DNA of 64,000 nucleotides, from NCBI GenBank assembly GCA_028015205.1, contig CM051512.1:18879139-18943138 (forward strand), written 5' to 3'. Position numbers and translations under genes: made by a program. Shown here one piece after another: positions 58,101 through 60,171 of the stretch. The notes beneath the pieces were generated by a model that did no database searches, was not told the DNA's origin, and worked only from the letters and a program-made list of their open reading frames with translations. Origin of the DNA: Mytilisepta virgata (taxonomy: Eukaryota; Mollusca; Bivalvia; Mytilida; Mytilidae). Every line of letters begins with the position of its first letter. Position 1 is the first letter of the stretch.

Positions 58101-60171
58101 ATTTTCAAGATGGCCCCCGAAAATGGTGAAAAATGTAAACATTGTCCGATTTCAATGAAACTTGGTATACAGGGTATAAGGGTGATGGCGACTGACGGCG
58201 CATTGTCGGAATTTTTGTAATGGCCGCCATTTTCAAGATGGCCGCCAAATGGTGAAAAATGTAAACATTGTCTGATTTCAACGAAACTTGGTATACAGGG
58301 TATATGGGTGATGGCGACTCACGGCGCATTTTCGGAATTTCCGTAATGGCCTCCATTTTTAAGATGGCTGCTGAAAATGGCAAAAAATATAAAGTCTGAT
58401 TTTAACGAAACTTGGTATACAGTGTATATCGGTGATGGCGACTCTTCAACTTGTTGAAGAGAACAGGCATAAAATGGGCACGGGAGGGGACATCTCACGT
58501 TTCGCGAAACGTAAATTTTAATTATTATTATTATTCATCTTCTTTCTCGCGCCGCCAACTTTGTCCGGGGCACTTTTGTACTTTATACTTGACCGATTTC
58601 AATCAAATTTTGCACAATGATAGTACCCCATGAGATGTTGGTCCTAACCATTTTTCAAGTGTGGGAGGGCCCAGGGGCAGTGCCACGCCCCTTCAAATAC
58701 CTCAAAAATTGATATTTTTTTAATAGGTCAAAAATAGTTTACATTCCTACCCTATAAGCATATATATTATTACTGCTTATGATAAGACAAAGGATTTGGT
58801 ACCTAAGGGGGGTCTGAGGGGGTCATGCCCCGCCCCAATCAAATGACAAAATACTTTATATCTTGAAAACCATTGAGATCCCCACCCTATAACCATATAT
58901 ATTATTACTCCTGATGATTAGACGAAGACTTCGGTACTATAGGGGGGTCTGAGGGGGGTCATGCCCCACCCCCTCAAATGACAAAAGACTTAATATCTTG
59001 AAAACCATTGAGATCCCCACCCAATAACCATATATATTATTACTGCTTATAATAAGACAAAGGATTTGGTACCTAAGGGGGGTCTGAGGGGGTCATGCCC
59101 CGCCCCCCTCAAATGACAAAATACTTATATCTTGAAAACCATTGAGATCCCCACCCTATAACCATATATATTATTACTTCTGATGATTCGACGAAGACTT
59201 TGGTACTACAGGGGGGTCTGAGGGGGGTCATGCCCCACCCCCTCAAATGACAAAAGACTTAATATCTTGAAAACCATTGAGATCCCCACCCTATAACCAT
59301 ATATATTATTACTGCTTATGATAAGACGAAGGATTTGGTACCTGAGGGGGGTCTGAGGGGGTCATGCCCCACCCTCCTCAAATGACAAAATACTTTATAT
59401 CTTGAAAACCATTGAGATCCCCACCCTATAACCATACATATTATTACTCCTGATGATTAGACGAAGACTTCGGTACTATAGGGGGGTCTGAGGGGGGTCA
59501 TGCCCCACACCATCAAATGACAAAAGACTTAATATCTTGAAAACCATTGAGATCCCCACCCTATAACCATATATATTATTACTCCTTATGACAAGACGAA
59601 GCATATGGTACCATTGGGGGGTCTGATGGGGAACTTCGTTTGGGAGACTTAGTAACAGTTCACTGTTACAATTATTACTTGTTCAATGTATAGTTTTATT
59701 TGATTGAGTGTACAAATAAATTTTGGTCAATCCTTTTACTACCGAATACGCCGACATATACAGATATCAAATGCGACGTCCCTGTATATTTCAATGTTTT
59801 AAGGCTTATCAACTATTTTGGGGCTATAAATAGTGAAATATTAAAATATTTATCACAGATTTAATTCATTTTAATTTTAAAATGTATTATACATATTATA
59901 CGGTCGATTACTTTCCGACGAGTAATGTTTTGATGTGTTATTAAACATTTAAAATAGCTTTTATTAAATATTCGTCTATTTAATAATTTTTCTATTATCC
60001 AATGATTTTATCAACCAGATACATGTACATTAAAGCAAGCTTCAATTTTACAGGCAACCAACTGAAGGCGCGACACTGAATATGATTTCTGATGACACAG
60101 CCGTTGTCATTGTTCCTACAGAAGAAGATATTGCCACCCATTTTGTATGCGATATCAATGTATTTTTATGA
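4007..60171 (+). CDS. DMBT1-like SRCR(13)-CUB-ZP receptor gene (exon span)
   Basis: This is a multi-exon gene spanning nearly the whole window. Thirty-two exons encode 13 group-A SRCR domains, a CUB domain and a ZP domain, about 1,716 residues without the amino terminus. Every SRCR domain is split by one phase-2 intron and flanked by phase-1 introns, so each module is length-symmetric (303-336 nt, all multiples of three). Group A SRCR domains have six cysteines and two exons, which is what is seen. Vertebrate DMBT1, with the same domain classes in the same order, binds microbes and mucosal ligands; a secreted or surface scavenger or recognition role is inferred here. No transmembrane segment was found. 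The start (signal peptide) is uncertain and the last exon is tentative. Exons are listed singly below. Confidence 0.88.
4152..4271 (+). repeat. 40-bp unit repeated three times at a splice donor
   Basis: The 40-bp unit starting gtgagtttataaggaaattg occurs at 4152-4191, 4192-4231 and 4232-4271. Copies 1 and 2 are identical and copy 3 differs at one base. Each begins with the same gtgagt that serves as the 5' splice site of SRCR exon 1a. Confidence 0.95.
4272..5734 (+). other. Intron, no gene seen
   Basis: AT-rich intron inside SRCR 1. The only recognisable item is a fragment at about 5569-5660 ('aggacaaatatacctaaggag... gacagaaaaccccggga') of a dispersed repeat seen again near 13560 and 39580. 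The small ORFs here lack any conserved motif. Confidence 0.6.
5735..5892 (+). CDS. SRCR domain 1, exon b
   Basis: Acceptor gcatttag at 5734, donor gtgagt at 5893, ending one base into a codon (phase 1). It carries the four C-terminal SRCR cysteines (VNC, IKC, GVC, IFC), G-D-E-L-D-I, the L-S-G-W turn and G-D-V-G-I-F-C. Odd: an extra pair, I-C-D-S-C, replaces the usual A-x-F-G-x-G segment and might form an added disulfide. Confidence 0.9.
5893..6545 (+). other. Intron, no gene seen
   Basis: First part of the 5.1 kb intron between SRCR 1 and 2. AT-rich, with no recognised feature. Confidence 0.5.
6546..6958 (+). repeat. Tandem pair of palindrome-headed repeats
   Basis: Two units about 226 bp apart start with tgtcac(c/g)(t/c)cgaacgtagtcacg(g/c)g(g/c)tgaca, at 6546 and 6772. 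Each is followed by 'tattgttattct(a/g)tgtttctttt', a TTATT-rich tract and 'ttgtccggct(c/g)a'. The first unit ends with an 'aaaatggccgccgttgccatggtaacgg' motif. Confidence 0.75.
6975..8449 (+). repeat. AGCTCACCTGG-family composite repeat, copy 2
   Basis: Starts agctcacctggccaaaggcca, then 'tcacttggcgtccgtcgtccgtccg'. The body is six to seven degenerate units of about 165 bp ('gaaactgctnggccaaatggaacgaaacttgacaggaagcatctatgggaggtcctttataaa... cgatcgg.caacaaacatggccgtcat.gg.caattcttgtttctgattggctgat'). The 3' end is caggtgagcgatgcaggctcagccctctgagtctctagttt. Reverse-strand open frames through it are repeat shadows. Confidence 0.75.
8450..9085 (+). repeat. Partial repeat copy plus degenerate tandem units
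   Basis: The 3' part of the AGCTCACCTGG family recurs (about 8598-8770, 'gatcttgatgcggaaaaagttggtccctacaaagctt... gtgagcgatgcaggctcag'). It is flanked by three degenerate units ending in 'gtgtcgcgtagtatnatgacccacat..gacctttgacctcaaggtc' at about 8490-8600, 8750-8900 and 8950-9060. Confidence 0.6.
9086..10995 (+). other. Intron, no gene seen
   Basis: Mostly old repeat-like sequence (about 9400-9960 has 'aatggtccttnggtnntcc' strings akin to the AGCTCACCTGG family interior) and AT-rich DNA. The longest open frames lack domain motifs. Confidence 0.5.
10996..11143 (+). CDS. SRCR domain 2, exon a
   Basis: Acceptor ttattacag at 10995, donor gtaaca at 11144. The frame reads [27 protein letters not shown] and [10 protein letters not shown], close to the SRCR consensus. 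Phase 1 in, phase 2 out. Confidence 0.93.
11600..11982 (+). mobile_element. SINE-like remnant
   Basis: The 3' end has the tail 'ttgccactggacgttaaacaaacaacaatcaatcaatcaaa', which I recall as a molluscan SINE tail. The opposite strand at about 11624-11665 has a tRNA-like box (ggatagctctgttggttgagc). Boundaries are approximate and the body has decayed. Confidence 0.45.
11983..13430 (+). other. Intron, no gene seen
   Basis: Very AT-rich intron sequence inside SRCR 2. No exon, repeat family or RNA gene recognised. Confidence 0.5.
13431..14045 (+). repeat. Dispersed bivalve-type repeat, long copy
   Basis: Contains 'attacacctaaagagcaaaccc', 'gacagacaaacccgagaagacaaacgaacaacca', 'cctgctccgtatacgacacccgtcgtg' and 'gtgatgacgaccttaatacttcc', blocks I recall as one dispersed mussel repeat. 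Shorter copies occur near 5569 and 39516. The minus-strand ORF across 13215-13694 is a by-product. Confidence 0.55.
14160..14320 (+). CDS. SRCR domain 2, exon b
   Basis: Acceptor ttatcttag at 14159, donor gtacgt at 14321. Four cysteines (LNC, AAC, GGC, LGC) and N-E-D-D-I-A-A-C are in place. The usual C-x-H-x-E-D-V-G-V stretch before the last Cys is replaced by [10 protein letters not shown], so the acidic residues often linked with metal binding are missing. Confidence 0.9.
14331..14830 (+). other. Intron, no gene seen
   Basis: Short intron between SRCR 2 and 3; no feature recognised. Confidence 0.6.
14831..14978 (+). CDS. SRCR domain 3, exon a
   Basis: Acceptor attttatag at 14830, donor gtatat at 14979. 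The frame reads [26 protein letters not shown] and [11 protein letters not shown], almost exactly the consensus. Phase 1 in, phase 2 out. Confidence 0.95.
15279..15442 (+). CDS. SRCR domain 3, exon b
   Basis: Acceptor cctctgtag at 15278, donor gtaagt at 15443. The frame has [28 protein letters not shown] and H-S-D-D-V-G-I-S-C, a complete canonical half-domain with the acidic pair kept. The intron before it is only 300 bp. Confidence 0.95.
15443..17436 (+). other. Intron, no gene seen
   Basis: AT-rich intron between SRCR 3 and 4 without recognisable exons or repeats. The ORFs near 15941 and 16538 have no conserved motif and no matching splice phase. Confidence 0.5.
17437..19128 (+). repeat. 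AGCTCACCTGG-family composite repeat, copy 3
   Basis: Head agctcacctagccaaaggccatttgagct, then 'catcacttggcttccgacgtccg'. About seven units of about 165 bp match the copy-2 consensus ('gaaacttgacaggaagcatctatgg', 'caacanacatggccgtcatgg', 'tgattggctgatat'). The tail is ccaggtgcgcgatacaggctcaaccctctgagcctctagttta. An insertion-like segment of about 18455-18600 interrupts the units. Confidence 0.75.
19129..19811 (+). other. Intron, no gene seen
   Basis: AT-rich sequence between repeat copy 3 and SRCR exon 4a; nothing recognised. Confidence 0.5.
19812..19962 (+). CDS. SRCR domain 4, exon a
   Basis: Acceptor ttcttctccag at 19811 chosen because it gives the required phase 1; donor gtatgc at 19963. 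The frame reads [26 protein letters not shown] and [11 protein letters not shown]. An upstream ag (19767) would add residues and is less likely. Confidence 0.92.
19963..20919 (+). other. Intron, no gene seen
   Basis: AT-rich sequence. Two similar stretches near 20505 and 20660 ('ttattatacct.cgt' then 'aattttactcttt' or 'atttttactattc', 'tgtattcct.accct') look like a local duplication of about 155 bp that includes 'ctattgaccggtcaaaatttt'-type strings. Confidence 0.5.
20920..21103 (+). repeat. Dispersed repeat fragment
   Basis: 'aacaaaatggataacagaaaaggt', 'aaaataacatgaaatagcacaatacaaaaataaaa' and 'ttaaaccggttt' match the family seen at 39516-39850 and 54454-54600. Confidence 0.5.
21104..22871 (+). 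repeat. AGCTCACCTGG-family composite repeat, subfamily 2
   Basis: Six units of about 165 bp with 'aaaatcttctt..tctgaaacc', 'ccaattggaaccagaattgacagnaatggtctt.agatggtcctctttcagaa', 'gacccggactgtcaacaaagatggccgccacagccgaacttagtttaacatagga'. One tail at 22100-22127 (tccaggtgagcgagataggctcctgg) is followed by a different body to 22871, ending 'caagctattgggagcctcttgttt'. No intact 5' palindrome. Confidence 0.7.
22872..23435 (+). other. Intron, no gene seen
   Basis: AT-rich end of the 3.5 kb intron within SRCR 4; nothing recognised. Confidence 0.5.
23436..23599 (+). CDS. SRCR domain 4, exon b
   Basis: Acceptor cgtattttag at 23435, donor gtatat at 23600. The frame reads [28 protein letters not shown], then S-G-W-G-H-S-D-C and H-D-Q-D-V-S-V-I-C. 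Fully canonical. Confidence 0.95.
23964..24111 (+). CDS. SRCR domain 5, exon a
   Basis: Acceptor aaattttag at 23963, donor gtatgt at 24112. The frame reads [27 protein letters not shown] and [10 protein letters not shown]. The W of W-G-T-V-C is F here. Confidence 0.94.
24451..24614 (+). CDS. SRCR domain 5, exon b
   Basis: Acceptor tgttattag at 24450, donor gtgagt at 24615. The frame has [29 protein letters not shown] and A-E-D-V-G-I-D-C, a canonical half-domain. The preceding intron is 339 bp. Confidence 0.95.
24615..25530 (+). other. Intron with unidentified repeat-like block
   Basis: The less AT-rich block 24960-25320 ('ccataaaaccggtttcatcccataaccctctgtactaagtcaggagtgtcctact') looks like a dispersed repeat, but I cannot name it. 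No gene. Confidence 0.4.
25531..25678 (+). CDS. SRCR domain 6, exon a
   Basis: Acceptor atatttatag at 25530, donor gtgcgt at 25679. The frame reads [31 protein letters not shown] and [10 protein letters not shown]. Canonical. Confidence 0.94.
25742..26340 (+). repeat. AGCTCACCTGG-family fragment, decayed
   Basis: Begins 'aactcacctggcccaaaagcc' with a reduced head and later 'aatcttctctgaaatgacttagctagatt'-type strings. The 3' end is not clear and the boundary is approximate. Confidence 0.45.
26800..27150 (+). repeat. Repeat shared with 32270-33000
   Basis: 'attgtggacttgatgcacagagagacaatatgtgggtaatgcggggatagttgtcgttgccga' is closely similar to 32911-32975 in the SRCR 7 to 8 intron. The family has degenerate units of about 250 bp with 'gtcgaattttgaa' and 'gacctaaactcct'. 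Confidence 0.5.
27176..27342 (+). CDS. SRCR domain 6, exon b
   Basis: Acceptor ctatttcag at 27175, donor gtaagt at 27343. The frame has [31 protein letters not shown] and a last Cys. The usual E-D-V-G-V reads N-D-A-A-L, so one acidic residue is changed. Confidence 0.93.
27343..28110 (+). other. Intron, no gene seen
   Basis: AT-rich intron. The ORF at 27830-28066 has no domain signature and no suitable splice phase. Confidence 0.5.
28111..29439 (+). repeat. Palindrome-headed element (ATACCCCCCGAAAACG)
   Basis: Head palindrome ataccccccgaaaacgaagtttacgggggtat (28111-28142), then a (tctg/tccg)n tract to 28208. Inside, a block of about 60 bp ('tcctcacggc.ctt.gtctgatggtagaactttngnctttgcaaacgcc') occurs twice, near 28457 and 29140. 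The 3' end is 'ggcgcggggggtatttgtgggccac', a partial inverse of the head. No real gene; the ORFs on both strands are shadows. Confidence 0.65.
29678..29831 (+). CDS. SRCR domain 7, exon a
   Basis: Acceptor actttcag at 29677, donor gtaagc at 29832. The frame reads EGRLEIS, then [10 protein letters not shown] and [16 protein letters not shown] has become V-P-V-C-R-E. This is the first clearly diverged domain. Confidence 0.9.
29832..30329 (+). other. Intron, no gene seen
   Basis: AT-rich intron sequence, nothing recognised. Confidence 0.5.
30330..31416 (+). repeat. AGCTCACCTGG-family composite repeat, subfamily 2 copy
   Basis: Head remnant 'gctcaaacgggcatgtgagct', then 'atcacttggtgtccgtcgtgcg'. 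About six units of about 160 bp with 'gactgtcaaccaagatggccgccacagcc.aactta.tttaacatagga', and tail 'gtccaggtgagctatacaggctcttaagagactctagtta'. Same subfamily as 21104-22127. Confidence 0.75.
31652..31821 (+). CDS. SRCR domain 7, exon b
   Basis: Acceptor ttttttttcag at 31651, donor gtaggt at 31822. The cysteines are placed (IQC, ALC, SC, RC) with G-E-I-D-I-A-L-C and Y-V-G-I-R-C. The F-G-x-G motif and the W of G-W-G are gone. Confidence 0.87.
32270..33000 (+). repeat. Degenerate ~250-bp tandem units
   Basis: 'gtcatacact' blocks at 32575 and 32830, 'gggtcgaaatttgaa/gggtcgaattttgaa' at 32335 and 32632, and 'gacctaaactcct' and 'gacgtaaactcct' mark two to three old units. The last part matches 27070-27130. 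Confidence 0.5.
33377..33527 (+). CDS. SRCR domain 8, exon a
   Basis: Acceptor gtttccag at 33376, donor gtaaat at 33528. The frame reads [27 protein letters not shown] and [11 protein letters not shown]. Acidic residues after the first Cys are replaced by G-H. Confidence 0.92.
33980..34690 (+). mobile_element. 3' tail of a bivalve reverse-transcriptase element
   Basis: Blocks 'gggagggattgtg', 'gacataatctttcgatcagtttaattgaggtctggagctgg', 'ggctagaggtataggggagggttgagatctcac', 'gcatttttgcgcctgtcccaattcaggaacctctagcctttgttagtcttgt' and 'cgggttgttgtctctttgacaaattccccgtttc' match, from memory, the non-coding 3' end of an abundant mussel retroelement. The coding part is absent, so this is a 5'-truncated copy. 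Confidence 0.6.
34845..35258 (+). repeat. AGCTCACCTGG-family 3' fragment
   Basis: Only the 3' third is present: 'ttggccaaatagagccaaatttgacagaaag', 'gtgctcaccaagtgttgttactctggtgccgatccc', 'gcagaggac', ending 'ccaggtgagcgatacatgctcagcattctgagcctctagttt'. Confidence 0.7.
35416..35506 (+). pseudogene. Relic of a SRCR exon b
   Basis: A strong acceptor (tttttttcag, 35415) opens a frame with the phase used by SRCR b exons. It reads [11 protein letters not shown], then Y-G-I-D-I-W-G-V-C, aligning with the G-N-G-x-I-x-x-x-x-V-x-C-x-G-T-E-x-D-x-x-x-C core, and stops at TGA 35504. One conserved Cys is F and the C-terminal third is absent. It lies in the intron between the two exons of domain 8. Chance resemblance is possible because the segment is short. 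Confidence 0.35.
35793..35953 (+). CDS. SRCR domain 8, exon b
   Basis: Acceptor atatttttag at 35792, donor gtatga at 35954. The four cysteines are present (LVC, TAC, RSC, VSC), with S-N-V-G-V-S-C at the end. The G-W-G turn is replaced by T-L-T-S-R-S and the segment before C is N-rich. Confidence 0.88.
35954..36394 (+). other. Intron, no gene seen
   Basis: AT-rich; the ORF opening at 36256 only becomes coding at the exon that follows. Confidence 0.6.
36395..36545 (+). CDS. SRCR domain 9, exon a
   Basis: Acceptor cttttgtag at 36394, donor gtaggt at 36546. The frame reads [30 protein letters not shown] and [13 protein letters not shown] is W-S-T. Confidence 0.93.
36980..37149 (+). CDS. SRCR domain 9, exon b
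   Basis: Acceptor atttggtag at 36979, donor gtacgt at 37150. The frame reads [27 protein letters not shown] and E-A-G-V-D-C. The LDDV segment is replaced by serine- and asparagine-rich sequence. Confidence 0.9.
37150..38463 (+). other. Intron, no gene seen
   Basis: AT-rich intron between SRCR 9 and 10; no exon or known repeat recognised. Confidence 0.55.
38464..38620 (+). CDS. SRCR domain 10, exon a
   Basis: Acceptor ctattacag at 38463, donor gtaagt at 38621. The frame reads [27 protein letters not shown] and TLVCKTL. The M-L-G-F that normally follows is replaced by T-A-F-P-F, so the exon is longer than the others. Confidence 0.9.
38838..39010 (+). CDS. SRCR domain 10, exon b
   Basis: Acceptor catttatag at 38837, donor gtgagt at 39011. 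The frame reads [22 protein letters not shown] and I-D-L-M-H-C. The end is [12 protein letters not shown], with an additional Cys three residues before the last, and it reads one codon past the last Cys before the phase-1 donor. Confidence 0.9.
39300..39447 (+). CDS. SRCR domain 11, exon a
   Basis: Acceptor caattgcag at 39299, donor gtatgt at 39448. The frame has [21 protein letters not shown] and [11 protein letters not shown]. The G-R-V-E-I strand is altered to G-T-V-F-I, the only domain to lose it. Confidence 0.88.
39516..39850 (+). repeat. Dispersed bivalve-type repeat
   Basis: 'gataacaggaaaggtcaacaatga', 'aaaaggacaaatatacctaaggagcaatc', 'ccattggacagacaaacccgggaagacaaatgaacaacca' and 'taaaggtgttaaaccagtt' mark a near-full copy of the family found near 5569, 13558, 20930, 40960 and 54454. 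Minus-strand ORFs here are by-products. Confidence 0.6.
40721..40908 (+). CDS. SRCR domain 11, exon b
   Basis: Acceptor gcctttttag at 40720, donor gtaatt at 40909. The frame has a Cys in F-G-I-C-N-G (extra), then [26 protein letters not shown]. It is the longest b exon (188 nt) because it runs five codons past the last Cys to reach a phase-1 donor. Confidence 0.88.
40909..41818 (+). other. Intron, no gene seen
   Basis: Contains a fragment of the 39516-type repeat (about 40949-41080) and otherwise AT-rich sequence. Confidence 0.5.
41819..41963 (+). CDS. SRCR domain 12, exon a
   Basis: Acceptor ttattcgtag at 41818, donor gtacaa at 41964. The frame reads [30 protein letters not shown] and [14 protein letters not shown] is replaced by the aromatic C-W-R-H-W. 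Confidence 0.9.
42067..42199 (+). repeat. Hairpin repeat (MITE-like)
   Basis: Arms attctccttcaggtacgagtgaggtatggaatttctccaccc and its near-perfect inverse ending tgaaggagaat flank a loop of about 50 bp. It is located just after the donor of SRCR exon 12a. Confidence 0.8.
42200..43096 (+). other. Intron, no gene seen
   Basis: Intron sequence less AT-rich than its surroundings; it may be the body of an element bounded by the hairpins at 42067 and 43097. No coding motif. Confidence 0.4.
43097..43221 (+). repeat. Hairpin repeat (MITE-like)
   Basis: The left arm aataggtacttacac...ttcaaaaatgaagaactgg pairs with the right arm ccagtcttcattttgaactcgtgtgagaacctatt around a loop of about 50 bp. Confidence 0.7.
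43600..43775 (+). repeat. Palindrome-headed repeat fragment
   Basis: 'aagcgagctttgcgaagcaaagtgagctc' forms a hairpin head; about 100 bp downstream 'gcaaaccccaccgtacggtgatctgtggggttgc' forms a second hairpin. Same general plan as the other palindrome-headed repeats, but without tandem units. Confidence 0.5.
44313..44470 (+). CDS. SRCR domain 12, exon b
   Basis: Acceptor tttttacatatag at 44312, donor gtaatt at 44471. The cysteines are LQC, GYC, NDC, IDC with [10 protein letters not shown] and D-E-A-V-G-I-D-C. The F-G-x-G and G-W-G motifs are lost. Confidence 0.87.
44901..45009 (+). repeat. Long hairpin repeat (MITE-like)
   Basis: Arms of about 50 bp (cattcggtataataaaaacataccgcctttggttgatggtattatggta and its inverse) are separated by only three bases. 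A smaller inverted pair, aatgataatca/tgattatcatt, lies at 44614-44641. Confidence 0.85.
45010..45786 (+). other. Intron, no gene seen
   Basis: AT-rich sequence before SRCR exon 13a; nothing recognised. Confidence 0.5.
45787..45934 (+). CDS. SRCR domain 13, exon a
   Basis: Acceptor catttgcag-type (atcattgcag) at 45786, donor gtaaag at 45935. The frame reads [26 protein letters not shown] and [15 protein letters not shown] is replaced by T-A-T-G-Y. Confidence 0.9.
46334..46730 (+). repeat. AGCTCACCTGG-family subfamily 2, 5' fragment
   Basis: 'tttcacctggaccatcgtccgtcgttg' head remnant, then about two units with 'tggaaccaaacttggaagtaatggttcttaggtggtcatctttcagaattatg' and 'gactgtccacaaagatggctgccacaaccgaa'. 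The 159-residue minus-strand ORF at 46372-46851 is the repeat read backwards. Confidence 0.65.
46731..47980 (+). other. Intron, no gene seen
   Basis: AT-rich intron inside SRCR 13; overlapping ORFs near 46950-47400 show no conserved motif. Confidence 0.5.
47981..48147 (+). CDS. SRCR domain 13, exon b
   Basis: Acceptor ctgtacacag at 47980, donor gtatgt at 48148. The cysteines are LKC, SQC, GSC, VKC with [14 protein letters not shown] is replaced by F-T-H-V-K. It is the last SRCR domain before CUB. Confidence 0.88.
48148..49840 (+). other. Intron, no gene seen
   Basis: Intron between SRCR 13 and CUB. 48220-48420 has several 'ttcgtaccat' strings (a low-copy repeat) and 49620-49710 resembles a dispersed repeat ('catcaggtgctcccagtg'). 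No exon fits the phase here. Confidence 0.5.
49841..50013 (+). CDS. CUB domain, exon a
   Basis: Acceptor cttttcaaag at 49840, donor gtgcgt at 50014 (phase 0). The frame begins with a split D, then [21 protein letters not shown] and M-D-C-L-Y-V-V, followed by the beta-strand pattern and D-N-G-D-F-I-E. The first two CUB cysteines and the P-x-x-Y motif are clear. Confidence 0.9.
50014..50450 (+). other. Intron, no gene seen
   Basis: Intron splitting CUB; AT-rich, nothing recognised. Confidence 0.6.
50451..50634 (+). CDS. CUB domain, exon b
   Basis: Acceptor ctacgtccag at 50450, donor gtatga at 50635 (phase 1). Starts C-Y-S-G-P-W-N, then F-Y-I-R-Y-K-T-N and K-G-F-H-L-H-W, the closing pattern of a CUB domain (S-x-x-G-F-x-x-x-Y). 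Only one of the second pair of cysteines is visible, so the second CUB disulfide may be missing. Confidence 0.85.
50635..51272 (+). other. Intron, no gene seen
   Basis: Intron between CUB and ZP; AT-rich. Confidence 0.6.
51273..51478 (+). CDS. ZP domain (ZP-N), exon a
   Basis: Acceptor ttgttctgtag at 51272, donor gtaaat at 51479 (phase 0). The frame reads [10 protein letters not shown], later S-S-Q-Q-C-Y-G and Y-D-D-C-S-S-T-R-T. The C, W, C, C spacing matches the ZP-N half: V-x-C at the start, then the D-x-C-x-T motif. ZP domains polymerise extracellular filaments. Confidence 0.85.
51479..52096 (+). other. Intron, no gene seen
   Basis: Short intron within ZP-N; nothing recognised apart from an (at)n tract near 51700. 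Confidence 0.6.
52097..52250 (+). CDS. ZP domain (ZP-N end and linker), exon b
   Basis: Acceptor tgtattttag at 52096, donor gtctgt at 52251 (phase 1). The frame reads [13 protein letters not shown], then [10 protein letters not shown], the closing motif of ZP-N with its fourth Cys, followed by a basic, H-rich linker. Confidence 0.82.
52405..52660 (+). pseudogene. Dead duplicate of the ZP-C exon
   Basis: Reads like the exon at 54185-54395 ([11 protein letters not shown] against [11 protein letters not shown], then F-H-D-H-D-K-D-F), but stops at TAG 52554-52556. It lacks the E-S-C segment by deletion and has lost the acceptor (attacag became attttatactg). Similarity continues into the intron past the donor, so a whole genomic segment was duplicated, not a transcript. 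Confidence 0.8.
52661..54184 (+). other. Intron, no gene seen
   Basis: AT-rich sequence between the dead and the intact ZP-C exons; nothing recognised. Confidence 0.5.
54185..54395 (+). CDS. ZP domain (ZP-C), exon c
   Basis: Acceptor gttgattacag at 54184, donor gtatgg at 54396 (phase 2). The frame has [32 protein letters not shown], and I-V-I-K-D-G: the ZP-C signature (strand, V-x-x-D-x-x-L-x-x-x-x-E-S-C, then I-x-D-G). The phase fits the exon ending at 52250. Confidence 0.85.
54454..54620 (+). repeat. Dispersed repeat fragment
   Basis: 'aaaatggataacaggaaatgtctattatgattcaccaatc', 'agacagaaccccggacaaaaaataacatgagagagcacaaaacgcaaacataaata' match the 39516 family. Confidence 0.5.
54695..55015 (+). 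mobile_element. Decayed reverse transcriptase fragment
   Basis: Plus-strand frames read [16 protein letters not shown], the reverse transcriptase catalytic Y-x-D-D motif, then K-E-I-K-D-T-T-D and [14 protein letters not shown]. Stops and frame changes (for example tga near 54820 and 54890) interrupt it. I recall these strings from an abundant bivalve retroelement that I tentatively call Penelope-like; its 3' tail is at 33980-34690. Confidence 0.7.
55016..55500 (+). repeat. Tandem ~130-bp units
   Basis: 'gttttcc(g/a)gactttttt' and 'tttggtatatgag... tacagatcaagtttgagt' with 'cccttggaaata' recur about four times. Starts after 'cgtcagtccgtctgtcagtc', the pyrimidine-rich string found after other repeat heads. 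Confidence 0.65.
55501..57429 (+). other. Intron, no gene seen
   Basis: AT-rich intron. A palindrome-type start is not visible. The ORFs at 55475-55700 and 56903-57136 have no domain motif. Confidence 0.5.
57700..58445 (+). repeat. ~128-bp tandem array with paired ATGGCCGCCAT/AAGATGGCC motifs
   Basis: Six units start near 57700, 57835, 57960, 58088, 58216 and 58342. Each has 'aatggccgccattttcaagatggccgcc', 'cgaaaaatgtaaacattgtccgatttcaacgaaacttggtatacagggtata.gggtgatggcgactgacggcgcattgtcgga'. The minus-strand ORFs across it are repeat readings. Confidence 0.9.
58790..59620 (+). repeat. ~134-bp tandem array
   Basis: Six to seven units: 'ggtact..aggggggtctgaggggggtcatgccccaccccctcaaatgacaaaagacttaatatcttgaaaaccattgagatccccaccctataaccatatatattattactcctgatgattagacgaa'. 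Two alternating subtypes ('gcttatgataagacaaaggatttgg' and 'cctgatgattagacgaagacttcgg') suggest a 268-bp higher-order unit. Confidence 0.9.
60054..60171 (+). CDS. Probable terminal exon of the ZP-C half
   Basis: Acceptor caattttacag at 60053; one base completes the split Gly, then [17 protein letters not shown] and [11 protein letters not shown] before TGA 60169-60171. The phase matches the exon at 54395 and the F-x-C-x-I-x-V ending fits the last ZP-C strand. Odd: the Cys expected right after I-x-D-G is Q, the exon is short, and no furin site, membrane segment or GPI signal follows. It may be a decayed or alternative end. Confidence 0.5.

Larger units (their letters stand above)
57430..59650 (+). 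repeat. Inverted-end element with two internal satellite arrays
   Basis: The ends are inverted (aagtctcccaaacgacgt at 57430; acttcgtttgggagactt ending 59650; 17 of 18 positions pair). The head is itself a palindrome. Inside lie a second palindrome-ended unit (57495-58493), a third palindromic head at 58497-58512 and two tandem arrays. TTATT tracts and 'cttgtccggct' follow the heads. It looks non-autonomous; no transposase seen. Confidence 0.75.

Noticed and set aside
57695..58383. Overlapping repetitive minus-strand ORFs
   Set aside because: They come from the ~128-bp satellite whose units keep partial open frames; translation is a tandem peptide with no family resemblance.
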